A DNA stretch of 23,684 nucleotides from Chara braunii (taxonomy: Eukaryota > Streptophyta > Charophyceae > Charales > Characeae), in NCBI GenBank assembly GCA_003427395.1, contig BFEA01000182.1:2493930-2517613 (forward strand), in the 5' to 3' direction. Every line of letters starts with the position of its first letter. Within the stretch, counting starts at the first letter, position 1. The position numbers were made by a program, and so were the translations under genes. Below, one piece after another: positions 17,985 to 23,684 of the stretch. The notes under the pieces were generated by a model, which was not told the origin of the DNA, did no database searches, and worked only from the letters and a program-made list of their open reading frames with translations.

Positions 17985-19355
17985 TGTAATGACCTGCCAT
18001 AACACAGACTGAGAACACTACTAATTTCCGAAGTTCTGCCGATGGAATGGATGCCTTGCTGAGATTCCCACATTCTGCTGAGTTTTTTAAGTCTGTATGT
18101 GTGCGTGTGCTAGTGACCTGCGTGCCTGTCTGAGTGCTTGTCAGCATGAGTGTGTGTATGACCCGCAAGGGTACTTGCTTGTTTGGCAGGCCCGTAGGGC
18201 CGGTACTTACGTGTGGCCGCAACATTGAGGATTGCAGCAGGGGAAAACAGTCAAGTGGCGGAGCCAGAGGCCCGCGACACTTAGAGCAGCGGAAAACCAC
18301 TCAAGTGGCAGGTAGGCCGGTACCGCACCCAGTAGCAGGAGATGTGCCGGGTACTCGAGGCCGAGCAAAAGAAGACAAAGTTGGCGTTTTTAGAGGCCCA
18401 GTAGCGGTAGGCTAGGTCTAGGCCGGTACCAGTCCATCCAGTCTGAGTCTAGGGCCTGTACGGGCAATATCAGAGTCTGCAATGATGTTTCCCTCCGAAA
18501 GGGAGGAGGTACCGGTTGCTTGAGAGGCCAAGCGGCCTGGAAGTCACGGCCCAGGAGGCAAGTAGGCCGCTATATCAAGAGGCTGAGGGAAGAGATCGGC
18601 CTCTCTCTTCAGTGTGCAAGTTTGGCGACATGCTGTTGGAGCGCTGGATGGAGAAGCGCTGGCTACTACAGCGTTGTTGGGGGAAGAAGTCGGGAGCTTC
18701 CACCTTGGCTATGGTGGAGCTCTACCGGTAGGAGGAGGAGGGAGAAGAGGACCAAGGAGGAGAGTGGCAAGGTACCTAACTGGCTATGGTGGACACCATC
18801 TTCATCACCTTGTTAGGTGCTGCATCTAGAAGGCCCCCGTTGGGGTAGTGCCGCACCAAGGAAGCTCGGGGCAGAGAGGCATGGCGGCCTAGTGAGCAGC
18901 GACATAGTTGCTTTGCGTTGTCCTTTGCACACGAAGGCAACGACATAGCTGCTTTGGGTTGTCCTTTGGACAGGAGGGTTAGCCCTCAGTAGTCCGCCAT
19001 AGCCTCGGCCTACATGTGAGAGGAAGGAGAAGGGTGGCCATGGCTATGGTGGACCTCATGTTGTGCCTGCAGTAGAAGTGGGATTCGGACATTGATTCTG
19101 GTTCAGCCATTCAATATTATTATTGTTATTTCTTGTTTGAATAAGAGGGGAGGAGATAAGGAGGAGGAGATTGGTTGGCGAAGAAGAAGAGCATTATCTT
19201 TGGTCTATGTTGGATTACATCATATTCTTCTTCTTTCTTACTTCTTCTTCTTCTTTCCCTCTCTCTCCTCCCAAGTTCATTCATTTCTTTTTGCAATTGG
19301 ACGACATTGTACTTTCTGATGAATGTATACTTCGAAATTGGCCAGGATTGTAACA
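17985..19355 (+). mobile_element. LTR2: 3' long terminal repeat of element C
   Basis: It starts with TGTAATGACC directly after the polypurine tract and ends with GATTGTAACA, giving TG...CA ends and a length of 1371 bp. It is homologous along its length to LTR1 on the other strand, with moderate divergence and indels. Two 21-22-bp direct repeats (18241-18261 and 18291-18312, GGAAAAC-A-TCAAGTGGC type) are kept in both LTRs. A TATA-like GCTATATC near 18562 is also conserved. The last bases could instead belong to element D, because TGTAACA at 19349-19355 also reads as an LTR start. Confidence 0.87.
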
Positions 19356-19837
19356 TCTTCGTCTTGAAACGGTATTCACCAGTTCGCAGTAGCCGATGCA
19401 GATCCCAGGGCTCGATCCCTAGTCCCCACCTTACCTGTGTACAGTATCTGTGTCGACCCCTGGAGTTGAACCCGTGACCTGTGTATTTGTAACAGTTGGT
19501 AGACTGTCGTAGGGTCAGTAGGTAGCAGGGGTTCGATCTGTAGACCTGTCGAATAGGAGTCTTAGTCAGGTCTAGAAATCGTAGCTGTAGATTTCCCGAA
19601 GGGTCAAGGTCGTAGCTGCTACAGAATCGAAAGGCCAAGTCTACGGCCTTCCGAAAGGTCCAAGGAGTGGCCTTTCGAAGTTGCCCAAGTTTAGACTGAG
19701 GCAAGTGGGCAAGTGGTGGATTCTACCCATGCTGAGTCAGCAGTCCAAGTCCCAGTCAGTCCTAGTCCAGTCAAGCAAGGCATGGGACTGTGTGCACTAC
19801 GGGCATGGGAAAGGGCCAGACCAAAGAGCTGCAGAAG

Positions 19838-19844
19838 TATAAAT
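19838..19844 (+). promoter_or_regulatory. TATA box candidate for element D
   Basis: The sequence is TATAAAT, preceded by GCAGAAG and followed by CAAGAGGCAGCGCCC, then CATACATTCATTC about 25 bp downstream, where plant initiation would be expected. It lies about 490 bp into the proposed LTR and on the same strand as the Gag at 21568. Confidence 0.45.
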
Positions 19845-20416
19845 CAAGAGGCAGCGCCCATACATTCATTCATTCCTCCGTGAGCCATGCGGAAGCGTTG
19901 CCACAAGCGACTTGTGTGAGGTGGTCTGTAGTGAGCCCGAAGACGAAGTGGGCGAGAGTGAAGGACCTTAGCCATAGCGATAGGGTAGCAGCGGCCATAG
20001 CCGCCATAGCTGTAGATAGAGTTCAGTGCGTGAGTGTGTGTGTGAACAGAGTATCGTCTGTGGGATATCCAGGGTGATCCTGTGTATGCGAACAGAGAGT
20101 TGTGTGGGCGCTGAGTCGCCATAGCCATCGAAGTGAACTTGTATCTGAGTTGTGTTTTCTGTTGCTATATCTTTGAGTTATGAGTGGGCGCCTGTCGCCA
20201 GTTTGCCGCGCACCTGTTTGCATGCATGAGAAGTGTGAATGAGAGCGAGCTTGATTGCATTCGTATCGGAGCTGGTACCCGTTGTTCCACGCGCGTCCTC
20301 GTGTGCCGCAGGGATAGTGACGCGCCATAGCTGAAGTGGCCATCAGAGAAGAAGTCCGCCATTGCGGACTCGGAAACTGAAGAAGCCACCGCGCGCACCT
20401 GCAAAGAAGACCACGA

Positions 20417-20513
20417 CGAAGAGGAGAGAGAGAGAAAGAGAGGGAGAGAGAAAGGTTGAGCGATACAAGATTGGTTTACTACATACCTGCGTTGACTACA
20501 TCACTACGGAGAG

Positions 20514-20578
<65 letters not shown>
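20417..20578. repeat. GA-rich tract, (GATA)n and (GA)n microsatellites, duplicated module
   Basis: GA-rich DNA at about 20421-20454 is followed by GAGCGATACAAGATTGGTTT, then by a pure (GATA)n run at about 20515-20541 passing into (GA)n to 20577. After that a related block, GAGCGACACAAGTTTGGTTG, recurs at about 20589-20608. The two blocks with their GA heads form a degenerate tandem duplication of about 130 bp. Confidence 0.85.
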
Positions 20579-20579
<1 letters not shown>

Positions 20580-20767
20580 GACTAAGATGAGCGACACAAG
20601 TTTGGTTGTCACGTACCTGTGAAGAGTCTCGTGCAGTCTCACGAGGAAGAAGGAGGCGACCATAGCTGCGGAGCTCGACCACAGAGTAACGAAGAGGGTG
20701 ACAGGGAGGACAGAGGAAGAGACTGAGGGTGAGAGAAGCCATAGCCGAGGAGGTGGAAGGAGAGACG

Positions 20768-20785
20768 AAAAAAAAAAAAAAAAAA
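20768..20785. repeat. A18 homopolymer in element D leader
   Basis: Eighteen A followed by GAGAGAGAAAG. There is no flanking duplication next to it, so I read it as a simple repeat and not a retroposon tail. Confidence 0.8.
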
Positions 20786-20882
20786 GAGAGAGAAAGAAGA
20801 CAGTTGGGGTGAAGAGAAAGGAGGCGAGGTAAGGAGAAAGGAAGGAGAAGGGTGGTGAGGAAGGAGAAGCCGGCAGCCATAG

Positions 20883-20979
20883 TTGACCGGGCGTTGACCG
20901 GGTGTTGACCGGGTGTGATCGAGAGTTGACCAGGGGTTGACTGCAGCGTTGACCAAGGCGTTGACCAAGACTGTTGACC
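20883..20979. repeat. Degenerate 11-bp minisatellite of TTGACC (W-box-like) units
   Basis: Eight TTGAC(C/T) hexamers start at 20883, 20894, 20905, 20926, 20937, 20949, 20961 and 20974. Spacing is 11-13 bp, with one double step at 20905-20926 where a decayed unit (TGATCG) fits at about 20916. TTGAC(C/T) is the core bound by plant WRKY factors; binding here is inference. The array lies between the A18 tract and the Gag start. Confidence 0.75.
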
Positions 20980-21567
20980 ACGAAGTGACCGAGCTGGAGC
21001 CGATATAATCTCGCCAAGCCTTCAGCCTATTCCCTCGCCCTATGGATGTGCACACACCCTATGGTACTTGCTGAGTCAAGTTTGTCTGTCTCTTCTTTCT
21101 GCATTGAGTCTCTTCTGTCCAGGTGATAGGAACTCTGTGAATGAAGGATAGGGCCTTGTTGACCAAACCCACATGGGCTGAGTAGGGCTAAAGACTGTCT
21201 CTGACGACTCGACTGGGACCGGTACTGGCCTGTGGGTTGCTCGGTGTGGCACGGTAGGCCCAAAATCCGAGTTGTGGGCTGCACAACAGGCCGTCTACGT
21301 CTTGAGAAGACCTACTGATTGCGTCCTCCTGTCTGCGACATTAAAGAATTCCTGAGGAGTTACGGGGGATCTCCTTAAATGCCTCCTGATCAGCAACATG
21401 TCTTGTAGTGACAGCCTTAGAGTAGGTCTAGGTTAGAAGATCCTAGTTGACAAGATCCTGTCCGGATTCTATAAGTTCTTAGATTGAGTCAGTAGGTTTG
21501 CCGGTCAGGGGGAGTAGAGTCTAAGTGGTGAGGAGTGGAACCGTTGTTTGGTTGTGCACCTATCACC

Positions 21568-23516
21568 ATGGTTGACGCCCGTAGTGGGAAGAGTACTGCC
21601 CCCCAATCCGAGGCCGAGCAGGCCCGGATCGCCGTCATTCTGAGGGAGAGGAAAGAGAAGAAAGAGCTCCTGAAGCAGGCGAAGTTAAAGGCTATAGTAG
21701 AGGAGCAGGCGGCAAAGAAGAAGAAGTTAGAGGAGGAGATATTGAGATTCCAAAAAGAGAAGATGATGCTGTTAGAGCAGGAGGAGGAAGAGAAGAGAAA
21801 GGTTGCTGAAGAGGAAGCAGCAGAAGAGGAGGAAGAAGAAGAAGAAGAACCCCTTGAGAGAAGGCGCAGGGAAGAAAGAGGAGAAGCAAGTGGCACGAAG
21901 GGGGAAGACGCGTGGATGGGGAGGAAGATCAGTGAATGGGTGGCTAACTTATCGTTGGGAGAGGACGAGGAGGCACATCTGTATGTGCCGCAGGAGGAGA
22001 GAGAGGCATTTGCCAAAGTGTTGGAAATGATAGAAGACCCCCTGGAACGTCAGACAACAGAGGAAGAAAAGAAGTTGGAGTGGAAGTTGAGGATGATGAG
22101 GGAGAAGAAGAGAAGGAGGGAGGAAGCCAGCCGAGTGGCGAAAGAAGTGGAGAAAGTCCGGGCATGCAGACCGGAGATGCAGGCACAAGCAGAGGTCCCT
22201 GCAAAATTAGATAAGATCATAGGGTACCTGGAGATCCTGAGTGAGGCCTGGCTTGAGGAGCATCAGGCCAACAAGGGCCACGATGTGACCCTGCATGCCA
22301 TCCGTTCTGGGTTTAGAGAGTTTGCGCGCGACGTGGTGACCCACGTCGGGGCCGAAGTTAAGAAATTAAAGGAAGGCGCCGACAAGTTTTGCGCAGGCGC
22401 CATTGAGGGCGCCAAAGTAGTGGCCACACCAGAGGCCACAGCACGTTCCCGCAAAGAGTCTGTAAAGCTCAAATTCCCTGATGCCTATAGCGGGAAGAAG
22501 GAGGAAAGTTTTGACAACTGGGAGGCCAGTGTTAATACTTATGTGTATTTGCAACATATTGCCCTCGAGGAGCAAGTCCTCGTCGCCTTTCATGCACTGA
22601 AGGACGAAGCGGCCAGCTTCGCCAGGTCCCTCGTGCGCGCTGCGGATTGTGAGCATAATATGATTGCGTATTCTAGACTCACCCCTCTCCACTTTTCTCA
22701 AACTCCTGCGTGAGAGGTTCGCTGACGTCACGAGAGGCGTCAGGATCTCAGATAAGCTCCAAACCATCCATTCGCGACAGTGGAGGAGTGCGCGAGCGCT
22801 CAAAGCTGTTATGTGCGACTTGGTAGCCGTCCCGGACCATGGGGTCACTAAGACCCAGTTGGTCCAACTGTTTTATCGTGCCATGCCAGAGCCCTTGCGA
22901 GGGCACTTCTTTGACAAGACCCAACAGCCCAATATCACATATGATGCGCTGAGTAGGGAAGTGGTCTTGTTCGAGGCAAAGTCCATGCCAGTTTCCACTT
23001 TCTGGCACAAGGACTTGGATAAAGGTAAAAAGTGGAAAGGCCGTACCATCTCTGGCCAGGTTAGGGCCGAGGATCATTTGATCCTTACCTTAGATGAAGG
23101 TGGTACTGATGAGGTCCCTTACAGTCAGATTGAGTGGGGCCTCGAGGAGGAGGACAATAGCGTAGGACAGGGAAGGTCCTATGCTGCTGTCGCAGCTGAA
23201 GGGAGGCCGCAAGGTAGAGGAGCAGGTCAAGGCCAAAGGGGCCAGGCCATGGGAGGCCGAGGATCGAGCGCACAGGGGGTTGGTGGTCAAGGGAACCGTC
23301 AAGCGGGAGGTAGGGGTCAAGGTCCCCCGCCGAATCGTCAAGGTCCCAGTCGGTCCCCACAGCGACGAGGTGGAGGATCACCTCAAAGGAGAGGAGGTTG
23401 GCACCCAGGCTGGCCACAAGGCCGGCCCTGGGAAGGTCTGGGCCTGGATCAGAAAGTGTGGCAACAACGCATGGAGCAGGGGCAGTGCATTTACTATGGT
23501 GACCCTGCCCATATTA
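21568..23516 (+). pseudogene. Gag polyprotein (element D), one frameshift, cut in its zinc knuckle
   Basis: The start is ATG at 21568 in the context CACCATGG, first in its frame. The N-terminal 200 residues are a highly charged Glu/Lys/Arg coiled coil with a run of Glu near residues 85-95. A capsid-like Gag core follows (V-K-L-K-F-P-D-A-Y-S-G near 22461, then W-E-A-S-V-N-T-Y). A frameshift at about 22687-22695 moves into the next frame (F-L-K-L-L-R-E-R-F), which continues through a Gly/Arg/Gln-rich RNA-binding tail. The knuckle begins C-I-Y-Y-G-D-P-A-H-I-I-K: the second Cys is Tyr (TAT at 23495-23497), and the last Cys is missing because foreign LTR sequence begins at 23517. Length to the break is about 650 residues. 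No pol follows. Confidence 0.83.
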
Positions 23517-23569
23517 TAAAACTCAGAAATCAGTTGTGTGTCTTAGTCCGTGTTTGGCAGGTCATTACA
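23517..23569 (-). mobile_element. LTR3: truncated LTR start of the LTR1 family, minus orientation
   Basis: In minus sense it begins TGTAATGACCTGCCAAACAC and follows LTR1 for about 53 bp, then breaks off into the Gag D knuckle around 23517. The rest of this LTR (about 1.2 kb) is missing. Confidence 0.8.
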
Positions 23570-23684
23570 GTACCCCCCTCTCAAGAGCAAGGTCCCTTCG
23601 AGTGAGTAACTCATTCCGAGTCCCCGACAAATGCATCGTAAGTGAACAAAGCAAAGAGATTTCGTGAGTGCTCCGTAGCAGTGA
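23570..23684 (-). mobile_element. Polypurine tract and 3' internal end of the LTR3 element
   Basis: The sequence matches 10234-10348 base for base except G to A at 23589 (10253 in the other copy). The polypurine tract reads CTCTTGAGAGGGGGG on the minus strand. The internal side runs off the window at the same base at which the LTR1 copy meets the N gap. Confidence 0.85.

Larger units (their letters stand above)
12360..19355 (+). mobile_element. Element C: decayed Ty3/gypsy chromovirus-like retrotransposon
   Basis: Gag, protease, reverse transcriptase, RNase H, integrase and a chromodomain-type remnant follow in Ty3/gypsy order on the plus strand, then a polypurine tract and a full 3' LTR (17985-19355). 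The pol part stays mostly in one frame but carries six internal stops and several frameshifts. The 5' LTR is not visible. An integrase followed by a chromodomain-like tail places it with the chromoviruses, a Ty3/gypsy branch that inserts into heterochromatin; the branch assignment is inference from layout. Confidence 0.88.
19350..21567 (+). mobile_element. Leader or 5' LTR region of element D
   Basis: No coding domain lies in these 2.2 kb, directly upstream of a Gag start. Contents in order: a possible LTR start TGTAACATC at 19349, a TATA box (19838-19844), repeated CCATAGC motifs, two related GA-tract modules, a GATA microsatellite, an A18 tract and an 11-bp TTGACC array. No primer-binding site was recognised, so the LTR/leader boundary is unknown. 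Several minus-strand frames here are low-complexity Ser/Leu translations of GA repeats. Confidence 0.45.

Noticed and set aside
19488-19545. tRNA-like sequence with AGTTGGTAGA and GGGGTTCGATC resembling A and B boxes
   Set aside because: The T-stem pairs only about 3 bp, no acceptor stem can be found, and the anticodon arm is irregular. At best it is a decayed tRNA-derived fragment.
20479-21055. Overlapping minus-strand frames of 130-170 codons rich in Ser, Leu and Phe
   Set aside because: They mirror the GA, GATA and A tracts and the TTGACC array of the element D leader. The three frames are open at once and no domain is visible.
21489-22016. 175-codon minus-strand frame rich in Ser
   Set aside because: It is the antisense shadow of the Glu/Lys-rich coiled coil of Gag D, whose sense frame has a proper start and continues into the Gag core.

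Overview
This window is transposon-dense, non-coding eukaryotic DNA. It has no rRNA, no convincing tRNA, no prokaryotic operon structure and no intact host gene. Every recognisable protein is a broken Ty3/gypsy-type LTR-retrotransposon product (Gag with a CCHC knuckle, aspartic protease, reverse transcriptase, RNase H, integrase, remains of a chromodomain-type tail). The chromovirus-like Pol and a perfect plant-type initiator-Met primer-binding site point to a green plant or streptophyte alga. The Gag/Pol style reminds me of charophyte elements such as those of Chara, but that is recollection, not a search result.

Layout. 1-110: A-tailed 3' end on the minus strand plus a TTA microsatellite. 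433-5352 (minus): element A, a decayed Ty3/gypsy gag-pol reading from about 5352 down to 433. 5630-6516: a probable A-tailed, internally duplicated insertion with imperfect flanking duplications. 6517-7790: leader or LTR-like DNA with a TATA-like box and a primer-binding site, both minus. 7791-8541: a tandemly duplicated unit of about 388 bp, each copy opening with a long CT tract. 8961-10348 (minus): a complete LTR of 1273 bp (LTR1) with its polypurine tract and 3' internal end, cut by a 555-base N gap (10349-10903). 10904-12359: leader-like sequence without a recognisable gene. 12360-17850 (plus): element C, gag through integrase and chromodomain remnant, then polypurine tract and a 1371-bp LTR (LTR2, 17985-19355) of the same family as LTR1. 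19350-21567: leader or LTR of element D, with TATA box, GA/GATA microsatellites and an 11-bp TTGACC array. 21568-23516 (plus): element D gag, cut inside its zinc knuckle by an inverted 3' end of the LTR1 family (23517-23684).

How the parts relate. A, C and D are three different Gag types, so at least three families are nested here. LTR1 and LTR2 point outward from a shared core, giving an inverted repeat of about 1.4 kb around the gap and element C. LTR1 and the fragment at the window end share a 148-nt stretch with one difference, and both stop at the same base. All coding copies carry stops and frameshifts, many of C-to-T type, so none is autonomous. I found no previously undescribed protein system. 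The most interesting signals are architectural: the outward-facing LTR pair, the helically spaced TTGACC array, the A-tailed duplicated insertion and the shared gap-edge sequence.
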